DNA of 64,000 bases from Candidatus Manganitrophus morganii. GTDB taxonomy: Bacteria; Nitrospirota; Nitrospiria; SBBL01; Manganitrophaceae. This document shows, one piece after another, positions 25,514-33,573 of this stretch; position 1 is the stretch's first letter, and the number at the start of each line of letters is the position of its first letter. The translations under genes were made by a program, and so were the position numbers. The stretch lies in NCBI GenBank assembly GCA_021651055.1, contig JAJHOH010000001.1, forward strand, positions 2,356,001 to 2,420,000, given 5' to 3'. The notes beneath the pieces were generated by a model. It searched no databases and had not been told where the DNA came from. It saw only the letters and a program-made list of their open reading frames with translations.

Positions 25514-25954
25514 ATGGATTATCTCTTTTCAAAGCAGGCCCTTTCGATCTACTTCAACGTTTGGGAGCGGATGAAGCGGGAGGAGGATCTCTCCGGCGAT
25601 TCCGAGCTGATCGCCGACGCCATGAGAGCGCATCCCGAATTCGATTCCTTGTGGCCGCAGGGGGAAGCGGCCTTCCACCCGCAGGAGATCGACGGCTTCG
25701 TCGTCAATCCGCTCATCCACACCGGCCTCCACGTCGCCGTGGAAAAACAGCTCTTTCAGCAAGATCCCGAAGAGGTCGAAGTGGTCTTTAAGGCGCTGCT
25801 CGAGAAGGGAGTGCCGCGCCACGAGGCGATCCATCGGATCGCCGGCCTCTGGGGGAATCTCTACTTTCTCTCGGTCCGCCGGGGCGGCCCGCTGGAGGAG
25901 ACGGTCTATATCGAGGAGCTCAAGCTGATGATGGAGCAGGCGGAGAATTCCTAG
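25514..25954 (+). CDS. DUF1841 family protein
   Basis: A 146-residue protein starting at ATG 25514, which has GAAGGAG upstream; an in-frame ATG at 25484 falls within the -10 region. Family signature: VNPLIHTGLHVAVEKQL, then PRHEAIHRIAGLWGNLYFLS. The conserved His residues (HTGLH, RHEAIH) suggest a metal or heme pocket, but the function of DUF1841 is not established. The gene converges with the TPR gene and overlaps its last four bases. Confidence 0.86.
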   Translation: MDYLFSKQALSIYFNVWERMKREEDLSGDSELIADAMRAHPEFDSLWPQGEAAFHPQEIDGFVVNPLIHTGLHVAVEKQLFQQDPEEVEVVFKALLEKGVPRHEAIHRIAGLWGNLYFLSVRRGGPLEETVYIEELKLMMEQAENS

Positions 25955-26310
25955 GCCGCTCCGGACGAAGGGCCGGCCGGGGAATCGGGTAAGGCCCGTT
26001 TTCCCTTCACCCGATTCAGCCGCGCCTTCATTTTTTCGGTCGGGATCATATCACCCCGGACGGTTCCGATCTCGATCCCCTTCAGGTAGACCGCTTCGGC
26101 CTCCTCCAGATTTCCCATCTTCTCCAGGCAGCGTCCCAAGATCTCATAGGCCGCGGTGTAATCGGGCTTAATTTCGATCGCCCGCGCCATCGCCGACGCC
26201 CCTTCCGCAAAAAGCCCCTCATCATAACAGGCCTGTCCCAGTCCGAAGTGGGTGATCTCACTCTTCGGGTCGAGTTCGACCAGCTTTCTCATCCGCTCCA
26301 GACGGGTCAC
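25951..26310 (-). CDS. Small TPR protein
   Basis: A 119-residue protein of two to three tetratricopeptide repeats (LGQACYDEGLFAEGASAMARAIEIKPDYTAAYEILGRCLEKMGNLEEAEAVYLKGI). The start is GTG at 26310 preceded by AAGGAG. It lies 24 bases after the DUF3386 gene and is probably translated from the same transcript. A scaffold role is likely; partner unknown. Confidence 0.82.
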   Translation of the reverse strand: MTRLERMRKLVELDPKSEITHFGLGQACYDEGLFAEGASAMARAIEIKPDYTAAYEILGRCLEKMGNLEEAEAVYLKGIEIGTVRGDMIPTEKMKARLNRVKGKRALPDSPAGPSSGAA

Positions 26311-26334
26311 GGCAGGGCTCCTTGCCTCTCCGAA

Positions 26335-27012
26335 TTACATCAACTGATGGTTCTTAAACTCCAGGATCCGGACGATCGCCGTTCCTTTGTCGTTCGAGAT
26401 GATGCGGCGATACCCGGGGAGATAGAGCCCCTTCACTTCGGTCGGGCGGTCGGTGAAGGCCTCCGCCTGCATCAGCTGCCCGTCGGGGGAGAAGTAGAAG
26501 ACGGTATAGCGGGTGGTGAGATGTTTGCCGTCGGAGGTGGTCATCGCCTCTTCGACGTTGATTGTGAAGCTCATCTTCCCCATGCTCCGGGAGATCTGCT
26601 GAATCCGGTCGTCTTTGATCCGGTAGCGGGAGTTCATTCCGTCGCCGTTGATGATGATCTGGCGGCCGAGGGGATGGTGGTCTTCCGGGGCGAGGGTCAA
26701 GGCGTATTTTCCATCGGCCTCCTCGAAAGGACGGGAGGCGCGATGAACCGCCATCATCCCGATCTGGTTTTGGGCCCATTTCAAAAGCGGCTCGTCGGCG
26801 CCGTCGACGGTGACCTCCGCCTCTTTGGGCGATTTGATCTTGACCTTCCCCTTGTATTCCTTGCCGTTGTCATTGAGGACCAGATCGGCGGTGAAACCGG
26901 GGAACTCCTTCCCCCAGCGCGAGGTCTTCTCGTAGGCCCGCCGAAGTAATTCTTTCGCTGCGGGATCGTCTTGGACCGTTGTTTCCGTTTGCGAACGTTG
27001 ATAGAGCTCCAT
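26335..27012 (-). CDS. DUF3386 family protein
   Basis: A 225-residue soluble protein matching DUF3386: LLRRAYEKTSRWGKEFPGFTADLVLNDNGKEYKGKVKI, a beta-rich central part, then FSPDGQLMQAEAFTDRPTEVKGLYLPGYRRI at the C-terminus. The family is best known from cyanobacteria and has no assigned function; the fold may be a lipocalin-like barrel. Its presence in a non-photosynthetic context is moderately unusual. AGGGAGGGTTTACC precedes the ATG. Confidence 0.82.
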   Translation of the reverse strand: MELYQRSQTETTVQDDPAAKELLRRAYEKTSRWGKEFPGFTADLVLNDNGKEYKGKVKIKSPKEAEVTVDGADEPLLKWAQNQIGMMAVHRASRPFEEADGKYALTLAPEDHHPLGRQIIINGDGMNSRYRIKDDRIQQISRSMGKMSFTINVEEAMTTSDGKHLTTRYTVFYFSPDGQLMQAEAFTDRPTEVKGLYLPGYRRIISNDKGTAIVRILEFKNHQLM

Positions 27013-27044
27013 GGTAAACCCTCCCTCTCGTTTAAGTTAACCGG

Positions 27045-27074
27045 ATTATAGCCAATTCGTTTCGAAGAAGACAA
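27045..27074 (-). promoter_or_regulatory. Sigma-70 type promoter for DUF3386–TPR unit
   Basis: Minus strand TTGTCT (27069–27074), 18-base spacer, TATAAT (27045–27050). The leader before the ATG at 27012 is about 26 bases. Confidence 0.55.
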
Positions 27075-27219
27075 GGGGCGGGAGGGAAACCTCGCAAAAA
27101 AGGTTCACTTTTGTGTGGGGTGTTTCCCTCTTTTCCCAAGAAGGGCCCCGCCGGATCACGCTTCGGCCCTGAAAAACCGGTCCGGCCTTTGCACCGGCGT
27201 TCGGTAAACAGGACTGCCG

Positions 27220-27981
27220 ATGATTGACCGACCCTGTCGCTTCATCTCAAAATTTTTTTATGCGCTCATCTTCCCGGCAATGATTGTCTCTTTTCCGGCC
27301 GCGGCGGCGATCGGTCCGATCGGCGAGGCGCCCGGGATCGTCCGGACCGTTCCGGGGGAAAATGAAAGCGAGGTTGCGCCGACCACCCCGATTATCGTGG
27401 AGTTCACAAAACAGGTCGACCCGCGGACCGTGACGGCGGAGACCTTCCATGTGGAAGGGGCCGAGGGGGTCGTCCACTACAACCCCGAGACGAAGTCGGC
27501 CACCTGGACTCCGATCGCGCCGCTGGCGCCATCGAAGCAATACCAGGCCGCCGTCACCGGCGACGTCGCCGATCTGGAAGGCCACCATCTTCCCTTCTCC
27601 TACCGTTGGACATTCACGACCCGATCGGCGGAAGAAACCCTTCTGAATATTCAGCAGACGACCCCGACGGACAATGCGACCCATGTTCCCGTGGCGACAC
27701 TGATTTCGGTGACCTTTAACAAACCGATCGAGCCGACCAGTCTCAAACCCGATTCGATCGTTGTGGTTAATGAAGAGAAGCTGGAAGGAATCATTGCGTA
27801 TGAGCCTGTGACCCAAACGGTCACCTTTTTGCCGAAATCGCTCCTGGCCTATGAAGAACGGTACACCGTTATTTTAAAAGAGGGAATCGAAGATCGGGCC
27901 GGCAATCGCCTCTTGACGGCGGAGAGCTGGTCGTTTACGACGGAAGGGCCGCCGACGCCGCTCAGCCAAATTCATCCCTAG
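27220..27981 (+). CDS. Exported protein with two Ig-like (Big_5) domains
   Basis: A 253-residue protein with a signal peptide ending near AAAAIG. Two tandem bacterial Ig-like domains follow (about 38–135 and 142–245). Each starts with a Pro/Thr-rich lead (VAPTTPIIVEFTKQVDPRTV; VPVATLISVTFNKPIEPTSL), contains YNPETKSATWTP or YEPVTQTVTFLP, and ends in a WTFTT or WSFTT strand. It is probably a surface or periplasmic protein. No enzymatic part is present. AGGA precedes the ATG by seven bases. Confidence 0.88.
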   Translation: MIDRPCRFISKFFYALIFPAMIVSFPAAAAIGPIGEAPGIVRTVPGENESEVAPTTPIIVEFTKQVDPRTVTAETFHVEGAEGVVHYNPETKSATWTPIAPLAPSKQYQAAVTGDVADLEGHHLPFSYRWTFTTRSAEETLLNIQQTTPTDNATHVPVATLISVTFNKPIEPTSLKPDSIVVVNEEKLEGIIAYEPVTQTVTFLPKSLLAYEERYTVILKEGIEDRAGNRLLTAESWSFTTEGPPTPLSQIHP

Positions 27982-28023
27982 CAGGATAAACCAAAAATCT
28001 TTTGATCAGACAGGAGATGAGAC

Positions 28024-28350
28024 ATGGAAAAGTTCGTTCGGATAAAAGGGGGAGGCCTCTTCCTGGCGGGGCTTCTCTTGATGTCGGTTTTATCGACCGG
28101 CTGCGCCGGGAAGCAGAAGGGGGACGATTTCTATCCGGTGGAGGCGGCACGGCGCGCCGAGGTATCGGCCGACGCCGCTTCGTATGGCCATCCCTTCCGG
28201 TTGCTCGCCTTCGTCCTTCATCCGGTCGGGGTGCTGCTCGACTATGTGATCGTTCGCCCGATCTACTACGTCGCCTCGGTTGCGCCGAGCCTCTTCGGCT
28301 ACACCGCCGAAGATGAAGCGGCATTCGAAAAGCAGCGGGAGAGATATTAG
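28024..28350 (+). CDS. Small lipoprotein
   Basis: A 108-residue protein with a signal peptide ending in the lipobox LSTGC (Cys at about 28). The mature part contains a hydrophobic stretch (LLAFVLHPVGVLLDYVIVRPIYYVASVAP) that could be an amphipathic or membrane-associated helix. It lies 42 bases after the Ig-like protein and is likely co-transcribed. Function unknown. Confidence 0.8.
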   Translation: MEKFVRIKGGGLFLAGLLLMSVLSTGCAGKQKGDDFYPVEAARRAEVSADAASYGHPFRLLAFVLHPVGVLLDYVIVRPIYYVASVAPSLFGYTAEDEAAFEKQRERY

Positions 28351-28351
28351 C

Positions 28352-28708
28352 CTACGTCGTCACCACATCCTGTAGATCCCCCAGAAGCAGAAACGGCTCT
28401 CCCCATTGGGTCGGGTCGGTCAGGCTCCAGGGGCTTTCCGGGTCGGGTTTGAATCGAAGGCCGCAGTTGCCGGCGCTGTGGAGGAGATAGGCGACGCCGC
28501 TGCCGGAGTCTTCGACCGGCTGGATGAACGCCTCGGCGGCCGGCGCTTCTTTCTGGTCGGTCCATCCGGTCACCTGATACCACCGGCCGTTTGGATCCTG
28601 ATCGTAGAGGCGGACCTGAACCACTTTCTTGGCGGGGCCGATTTCGCGAAACCGCATCATGTCGGCGGGCCGGCAGTTCGGATTCTCTTCGATCTCTTCG
28701 AGGATCAT
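28352..28708 (-). CDS. Hypothetical protein (118 aa) downstream of murU-like gene
   Basis: A soluble 118-residue protein (CRPADMMRFREIGPAKKVVQVRLYDQDPNGRWYQVTGW) with a likely beta-sandwich and no recognised motif. Its ATG overlaps the TGA of the murU-like gene by one base (TGATG), so translation is coupled. The reading frame follows the codon usage of the neighbours. Function unrecognised; the genetic coupling suggests a link to cell-wall sugar recycling. Confidence 0.68.
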   Translation of the reverse strand: MILEEIEENPNCRPADMMRFREIGPAKKVVQVRLYDQDPNGRWYQVTGWTDQKEAPAAEAFIQPVEDSGSGVAYLLHSAGNCGLRFKPDPESPWSLTDPTQWGEPFLLLGDLQDVVTT

Positions 28709-29454
28709 CAGACCGCCGTTTCGGAGCGGATGTAGCTGAGACGAATTTTCCCTTGCTTCAGATCGCGGTCGGCCTTTTTGTAGCGGTCGATCTCGCCGAT
28801 ATCGTTCCAGTAGCCCCGCGTCACATAGCCGAAGAGCTTCTCGTTTTTGCGGAGCATCTCCACGTACGCATCGGTGATCGAGTAAAAGGTCCGGGCGGGA
28901 ACATAATCCATCACGTGCGGCTCCATCACATGGACGCCGGTGAACATCATCCGGCGCGCCTTCTCCCCGTTCCAGGTCGTTTTTCCGAGAATGTTCCGGA
29001 TCTGATCCTTGGGATCGACTTCGATCGCTCCAAAGCGGTCGACCTCCGGATCTTCCCGAAGGACCAGCGTGGCGGCCCCTTTCTTCCGGTGATGGAACTC
29101 GACCAATTTATCGAGGTTCAGATCGATGAGGATATCGGCGTTGATGACGAGGAAGGTCCCCCGCGCGATCGCCGTCTGAATGTTCTTAATTCCTCCGCCG
29201 GTCCCCAAAATCTGCGACTCCTCGGAGTAGGTGATGTTCATTCCGAGACGGAGACCGTTGCCGACCTCTTTGATGATCTTATCGGCAAGGTAATGAACAT
29301 TGATAAAGACGTCGGTGATCCCATATTTCTTAAGGAGAAGAAGGTTGTAGTAGATCAGGGGGCGCGGCCCCACCGGCAGCAGCGGTTTCGGGAGGTCATT
29401 GGTTAGGGGACGAAGCCGCGTTCCATATCCCGCGGCCAAAATCATTGCTTTCAT
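28708..29454 (-). CDS. murU: NDP-sugar pyrophosphorylase, MurU-like (MurNAc-1-P uridylyltransferase)
   Basis: A 248-residue nucleotidyltransferase starting AMILAAGYGTRLRPLTNDLPKPLLPVG, the classic GxGTRLRPLT…PKP catalytic loop, with a Rossmann-type core (INVHYLADKI, GIKNIQTAIARG, NADILIDLNLDKL). There is no left-handed beta-helix domain, so it matches the short MurU/RmlA-like form and not GlmU. Direct coupling to an AmgK-like kinase (TAATG overlap) makes UDP-MurNAc synthesis the best guess; a GDP- or CDP-sugar is the alternative. Confidence 0.78.
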   Translation of the reverse strand: MKAMILAAGYGTRLRPLTNDLPKPLLPVGPRPLIYYNLLLLKKYGITDVFINVHYLADKIIKEVGNGLRLGMNITYSEESQILGTGGGIKNIQTAIARGTFLVINADILIDLNLDKLVEFHHRKKGAATLVLREDPEVDRFGAIEVDPKDQIRNILGKTTWNGEKARRMMFTGVHVMEPHVMDYVPARTFYSITDAYVEMLRKNEKLFGYVTRGYWNDIGEIDRYKKADRDLKQGKIRLSYIRSETAV

Positions 29455-30542
29455 TACGGTTGCAACTCCTCTACATATTCGGCCAGAAGGGCATGCAGCG
29501 GGGCGAGGCGCCGGTGTTTCTCAAGATTCCGCTTTACCTTCCGGAGCGTCGGCGGGACATACTGGAGAAAACGCGGGTTCTGCTTCACCCGGTCGATGTA
29601 AACGAACCGGCCGGCCGCTTTTAAGTTTCTCTGGATGCTGACCAGATCAAAATACTCCCGGAACATCTCCGGCGGCACCCGCTCCCCCGAACGGGCCTCT
29701 TTCCGTTGAAGGTAATAGGCGATCAGATCGTCGATCACCGGTTCCGGAAGATCGATGTACGAGTCGCGCAGCAGCGAGGCGAGATCATACTGCGGCGGGC
29801 CCATCAAGGCGTCTTGAAAGTCGATCACGCGGACTGCGAACCCGACGGAGTCGGTCTGGATCATTAAATTCCGGCTGTGGTAGTCGCGATGCGTGAAGAC
29901 CTGCGGCAAGGAGGCGAGCCGGAGGGCGATATCGGAAAAGTAGGCCCGGATCGCATCGCGTTGCTTTTGAGGGATCGGCATCCCGGTTCGGGCTTCGATG
30001 CCGTATTCGATAAAGTGATCGAACTCCCAGACGAAGAGCGCCTGGTCGAAGGCGCGATGGTGCGCGATGCAGGCATTGGGCGGGGCGGCGGTGGCATCCG
30101 CTTGAATCGTCAGGAGGGTATCGATCGCTTTTTGATAGTGTTCTTTCAAAACGGCAGGGTTGCCGGCCGCTTTCTCTTGAATCACCTGGGCGAGGGTGAT
30201 GTCGCCGAGATCTTCCAGAAGCATCCATCCGCGCGCCGCATCGTAGAAGAGAATTTCGGGAACCGCCACCTTACAGGCGTGGAGGTGCCGCTGAATATTG
30301 ATGAAGGGGAGTTCGGCGATCTCGGTCGGCGCGCCGCTGACCGCCTCCTCGGAGGCCTTGAAGCCTTCGGGCGCCGCCATCACCATCAGGATCAGCGATC
30401 GGGCCGACCCGTTTTCTTCCCACGAAACCCGGTGATAGGTGCGATTGGAGGCGTCCCCGGCAAGGCTGTTTATTTCGATTTTTTTCGCCGAAAGTGCGAG
30501 CGCGCCGCTTAAGATTTTCCGGAGGTGTTCTGAATCAACCAT
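29454..30542 (-). CDS. amgK: Phosphotransferase, AmgK-like (anomeric MurNAc/GlcNAc kinase)
   Basis: A 362-residue aminoglycoside-phosphotransferase-fold kinase. The catalytic loop FTHRDYHSRNLM (HxDxxxxN), the metal-binding VIDFQDALMGPPQYDLASLL, and N-terminal ASNRTYHRV with a Lys/Glu pair are as in AmgK. In pseudomonads AmgK and MurU bypass fosfomycin-sensitive MurA by recycling MurNAc. The ATG at 30540–30542 lies 21 bases from the -10. It is followed directly by murU with one overlapping base, so pathway assignment rests on pairing as much as on motifs. Confidence 0.8.
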   Translation of the reverse strand: MVDSEHLRKILSGALALSAKKIEINSLAGDASNRTYHRVSWEENGSARSLILMVMAAPEGFKASEEAVSGAPTEIAELPFINIQRHLHACKVAVPEILFYDAARGWMLLEDLGDITLAQVIQEKAAGNPAVLKEHYQKAIDTLLTIQADATAAPPNACIAHHRAFDQALFVWEFDHFIEYGIEARTGMPIPQKQRDAIRAYFSDIALRLASLPQVFTHRDYHSRNLMIQTDSVGFAVRVIDFQDALMGPPQYDLASLLRDSYIDLPEPVIDDLIAYYLQRKEARSGERVPPEMFREYFDLVSIQRNLKAAGRFVYIDRVKQNPRFLQYVPPTLRKVKRNLEKHRRLAPLHALLAEYVEELQP

Positions 30543-30562
30543 GGATATCCCAAAACCGATGC

Positions 30563-30592
30563 TATTCTGACATTAATTCTTTTTCCTGTCAA
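30563..30592 (-). promoter_or_regulatory. Sigma-70 type promoter of the amgK–murU unit
   Basis: Minus strand TTGACA (30587–30592), 18-base spacer, AGAATA (30563–30568). The leader is short (about 14 bases). Confidence 0.45.
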
Positions 30593-30649
30593 TTCGGTAG
30601 GGGGGTGTAGGGGCGACTCGTCGGGTCATCGAAGACACCCCCGAGTTTA

Positions 30650-31642
30650 TCAGCCGGCGGGCGAGAACGAAAGGGGATAGAGGACGGTGGTGGTTCCCTG
30701 AGCGGTCGGCGGAAATTTCCATCGAAGGATCTCTTGGAGGACCTCCCTCTCAAAGAGAGGATCGGAGAGCGAGGAGGTGACGACCCGGCATTCAATGACG
30801 TGACCCTGAGCGGTGATGGTGAACTCGACCGTCAAAAATCCCTGCAGACCCGGTTTCTTCAGAAGCTGTTTGTTATAAATGAGCTGTAATCTGTCCCGGT
30901 TCTGCTGAACGATCCCGGAAACGGCCTCCTGATTTTGCGCGCCTCCGATACCTCCTTGCTGCGTGATTTTCGCCTGAGAGAGGTCCTCTTGAACCGCCGC
31001 CTGCCGTGTCTGTGTCAACGTCGTCTCCTGCTGGGCCAACGTCCGTTGGCGGATTTTGTCAATCTCCTCCTGTGCGAACGAAGGAAACGGGGGGGAAGAA
31101 GCGGCAGGCGCAGAGGGGGAAGATTTCTTTTCCGCGGATGGAGGAGCGATCTCTTTCAGAGAAGAGAATCCTTTTCCTACGGAGGACGCCGAGCCGGACC
31201 CTTTGTTTCCTCCCAACAATCCGAGAAGGCCGATATTCTTCACCTGTTCCTGAGGCGGCGCTTTCGGGGGGGCCGGCGTCGAAGAGGCCGGCCCTGCCTG
31301 CTCCACCCCCGGGGCCATCTTCGGCGAAGGGGGGAGCGCCGGTTTTTCGACTTGGGCCGGCTCGATTCGGGGGGGCTCTAATTTGAGCGGCCCGACTTTC
31401 GGCGCCTCTACAGCGGGCGGGGCCGCCGGTAGAACGGGGGCCTTTTGCGGCTCAACGAGGAGACGGGCCACCCGGGGCGGCTCCTGCGGCGGCGCGATCC
31501 GGGCCAATGTGTTTAAATGAAACGATTCCCCCTTCACCTGAACGAAGATCACCACGGCGGCATAGAACGAGAGAAGCACCGTCAAGATGCGCCGGAAGGT
31601 TTTATCGGTATCGAGAAGAGTCATCTCATCCCGCATCGTCAC
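30650..31642 (-). CDS. AgmX/TonB-like energy transducer
   Basis: A 330-residue protein: a short cytoplasmic tail, one membrane helix (ILTVLLSFYAAVVIFV, residues about 18–34), a long Pro/Ala/Ser-rich periplasmic spacer (about 55–215), and a C-terminal TonB/AgmX-type domain. That domain reads NRDRLQLIYNKQLLKKPGLQGFLTVEFTITAQGHVIECRVV, followed by LFEREVLQEILRWKFPPTAQGT. The AgmX/PglI form is known from gliding and envelope machines. It is the last of six minus-strand genes; its ATG overlaps the second TolR-like gene by four bases. It probably transmits proton-driven motion across the periplasm. Confidence 0.82.
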   Translation of the reverse strand: MTMRDEMTLLDTDKTFRRILTVLLSFYAAVVIFVQVKGESFHLNTLARIAPPQEPPRVARLLVEPQKAPVLPAAPPAVEAPKVGPLKLEPPRIEPAQVEKPALPPSPKMAPGVEQAGPASSTPAPPKAPPQEQVKNIGLLGLLGGNKGSGSASSVGKGFSSLKEIAPPSAEKKSSPSAPAASSPPFPSFAQEEIDKIRQRTLAQQETTLTQTRQAAVQEDLSQAKITQQGGIGGAQNQEAVSGIVQQNRDRLQLIYNKQLLKKPGLQGFLTVEFTITAQGHVIECRVVTSSLSDPLFEREVLQEILRWKFPPTAQGTTTVLYPLSFSPAG

Positions 31643-32076
31643 ATCTCCCGGCTCAGAACCGCCAGCGAGATCTGCTCGATGCCGGAGTCGGTGCAGGTGA
31701 CCATCACCTTTTTCAGAAGAGCAAACGGAATCGTTCGATCGCCGAGGATGGTGACCTTCTTTCCCCCTTCCGCCGAAATCCGCCTTTGGAGGGAGGCGAT
31801 GACGACCTCCTTTTCCTGCAAGACCGCTGCGGTGTCGGCCACCGGTGTCCCGTCGACCAAGATCTCCTTGGGTGTGACCGTCACCGTCAACGCCCGCTCC
31901 GGCGGCTGCGAGGCGGTCGACGCCGGCAGAATGACATCTTTGGCGACGGAGAGGACCTCCTCTCCGTTCGAGGCCTGGAAGAGAAGGAAGATGACCAAGA
32001 TCGTAAATATATCCATCAGAGAAATCAGGTTGATATAGGGGACCATGCTCTTTTTCCGCTTCATTCGACGAATCAT
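31639..32076 (-). CDS. TolR/ExbD-like protein with channel aspartate
   Basis: A 145-residue protein with one membrane helix (YINLISLMDIFTILVIFLLF) carrying D22, the proton-path aspartate of ExbD/TolR/AglR-type proteins. A periplasmic domain of about 95 residues follows (VTPKEILVDGTPV, ILGDRTIPFALLKKVMVTCTDSGI), which matches the ExbD/TolR dimerisation fold. It starts one base inside the preceding TolR-like stop codon and overlaps the AgmX-like gene. Expected to sit with the TolQ-like pentamer in the inner membrane. Confidence 0.86.
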   Translation of the reverse strand: MIRRMKRKKSMVPYINLISLMDIFTILVIFLLFQASNGEEVLSVAKDVILPASTASQPPERALTVTVTPKEILVDGTPVADTAAVLQEKEVVIASLQRRISAEGGKKVTILGDRTIPFALLKKVMVTCTDSGIEQISLAVLSREM

Positions 32077-32588
32077 CAGGAAATCTCCCCCAATGAGACG
32101 TCGGGGAAAAGGGATTGAAGGCCGCTCTGTCCGCCGTTCACCGATCGGCAGGCGTCCATCACCGAGACCAGGTCGGCATACACTGTCTTCGCCCGGCTCA
32201 AGATCACGACCTCTTTTGAGTGGGGGTGCTCCCTTTTCAACCGCTGCATCAGCGTCGAGAGGGCGTCGGCGTCGGGCCTCCCTTCCCGGTGTTTGATGAT
32301 CGCGATCCGCTCCGGGCCGTTCGAGACCGCCACCCCTTCTTCTTCAATCGCCACGGTCAAGGAGAGCGGGGCGGCGGCCGGCGCGTCCGGACGCTGAAGG
32401 GTGACCCCCCCTGACTCCTCCCCCAGGCGGGGAAGGTGGAGGTCCAGAATCGCCAGCCGGGAGAAGACGGCAATCGTCAGGAGCACCGGAACGAGGGTGA
32501 TCATCAGATTGATGTAGCCGAGCTTGAACGACAGGGCCGTCGCCTCGGTCCGCGCTGCCTTTTTTCTTTTGAACATTTCCCTGCGCAT
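32076..32588 (-). CDS. TolR/ExbD-like protein lacking the channel aspartate
   Basis: A 170-residue paralogue of the next gene, with a membrane helix YINLMITLVPVLLTIAVF. Aligned at YIN, position V33 stands where the partner has D22, so the proton-carrying acid is missing and replaced by a hydrophobic residue. The periplasmic domain (LTVAIEEEGVAVSNG, ILSRAKTVYADLVSVMDACRS) keeps the ExbD/TolR fold. This suggests a heteromeric TolR pair in which only one subunit carries protons. It lies three bases from the TolQ-like gene. Confidence 0.82.
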   Translation of the reverse strand: MRREMFKRKKAARTEATALSFKLGYINLMITLVPVLLTIAVFSRLAILDLHLPRLGEESGGVTLQRPDAPAAAPLSLTVAIEEEGVAVSNGPERIAIIKHREGRPDADALSTLMQRLKREHPHSKEVVILSRAKTVYADLVSVMDACRSVNGGQSGLQSLFPDVSLGEIS

Positions 32589-32591
32589 CCC

Positions 32592-33224
32592 TCAGCTCTT
32601 TTCCGAGAGAATCTTTACGAATTTAAAGCTGAACTCCTCGATGTGGTCGAGCAGTCGGCTGGTCCGGGATTGAAGGATGGTATAAAAGAACATCAATGGG
32701 ATGGCGACCAGGAGGCCGAAAGCGGTCGCATACATCGCGGTGGAAATCCCCTCCGCCAACAACGCCCCCTTCTGGGCCGGATCGGCGGCGGAGATCGCTT
32801 GGAACGACTTGATCAGGCCGAGGACGGTCCCGAGCAATCCGAGGAGATTGGCGGTGTTGGCCAGGGTCGGGAGATAATCGATCCTTTTTTCGATCTGCGG
32901 CACAATCTCCAGAAGCGCTTCGTCGACCGCCCCCTGGACCGCCTCTTTCCGAATCGGCGGAGCCGCCTCGGTGAGCCCTTTGGCGAAGACCAGACTCAGG
33001 GGGGCTTTCGAGACACTACAGGCGGCGAGCGCCTCCTCTCGGTTGTTCCCCTTCAGCGCCTCGCGAATCGTCCCCAAGAGGGCGGTTCCGTTGACCTTGG
33101 AGCGATTGATGAAGAGGATCCGTTCAATGACGATCGCGATGCCGAAGATCAGAATCAGAAAGATCAGAGAGATAAAGATCCCCCCTTCCTTCGCAACCGC
33201 CGTCAGCATTTCAACGATTTCCAT
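32592..33224 (-). CDS. TolQ/ExbB/MotA-family proton channel protein
   Basis: A 210-residue inner-membrane protein with three membrane helices: GGIFISLIFLILIFGIAIVIERI, then LPTLANTANLLGLLGTVLGLIKSF, then TAMYATAFGLLVAIPLMFFYTIL. The cytoplasmic loop and the GLLGTVLGLI and TAFGLLVAIP motifs define TolQ/ExbB. It should form a pentamer around the TolR-like helices. The gene overlaps the small secreted-protein gene by 14 bases. Confidence 0.9.
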   Translation of the reverse strand: MEIVEMLTAVAKEGGIFISLIFLILIFGIAIVIERILFINRSKVNGTALLGTIREALKGNNREEALAACSVSKAPLSLVFAKGLTEAAPPIRKEAVQGAVDEALLEIVPQIEKRIDYLPTLANTANLLGLLGTVLGLIKSFQAISAADPAQKGALLAEGISTAMYATAFGLLVAIPLMFFYTILQSRTSRLLDHIEEFSFKFVKILSEKS

Positions 33225-33573
33225 GTTTCTCTCCTTTAAATGATTCGCTTGTTTTGAGCTGATCCTCCATGAAATAGGAAGGATCGGATTCTCCTAATTT
33301 CCGGAAGATTTCCTGGGCGATATTCGACTCTCCTCCTTGTTCTCCCTCCCAAGGAAGGGGGGTCGATAGGGCGGGGAGGGGCTCATTCGAGCCGGTTCCC
33401 CCGGCTCCTTTGGCGACAGACCCGGCCCCTTTGATCCGGGATTCATCCAGCACGATCGTCTTATCGGAAGGGGCCGGACGGTCGGCACCGAAAAGCGGCG
33501 CCTGGAATAGGAGGAGGGTTAGAACGATAAAGAGCGATCGGATTCCCGCTTTTCGAAAAAGAGTCGGTTTCAT
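33211..33573 (-). CDS. Small exported protein in the TolQR cluster
   Basis: A 120-residue protein with a clear signal peptide ending near LFGADRP. The mature part is low-complexity, Gly/Pro/Ser-rich (KGAGSVAKGAGGTGSNEPLPALS) with a conserved-looking C-terminal helix (SNIAQEIFRKLGESDPSYFMEDQLK). It starts within the stop of the giant repeat protein (ATGA) and overlaps the TolQ-like gene. It is probably periplasmic and specific to this machine. No homologue recognised. Confidence 0.72.
   Translation of the reverse strand: MKPTLFRKAGIRSLFIVLTLLLFQAPLFGADRPAPSDKTIVLDESRIKGAGSVAKGAGGTGSNEPLPALSTPLPWEGEQGGESNIAQEIFRKLGESDPSYFMEDQLKTSESFKGEKHGNR

Noticed and set aside
27082-27130. Nine-base inverted repeat GAGGGAAAC near the DUF3386 promoter.
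   Set aside because: The arms are 31 bases apart and low in complexity; no clear operator role.
27150-27225. Riboswitch-like segment ahead of the Ig-like protein gene (GGATCACGC…, CCGGCC…, GTAAACAGGA).
   Set aside because: It superficially resembles a GEMM (cyclic di-GMP) aptamer but lacks the conserved GGGACGCAAAGCC core and the matching second stem.
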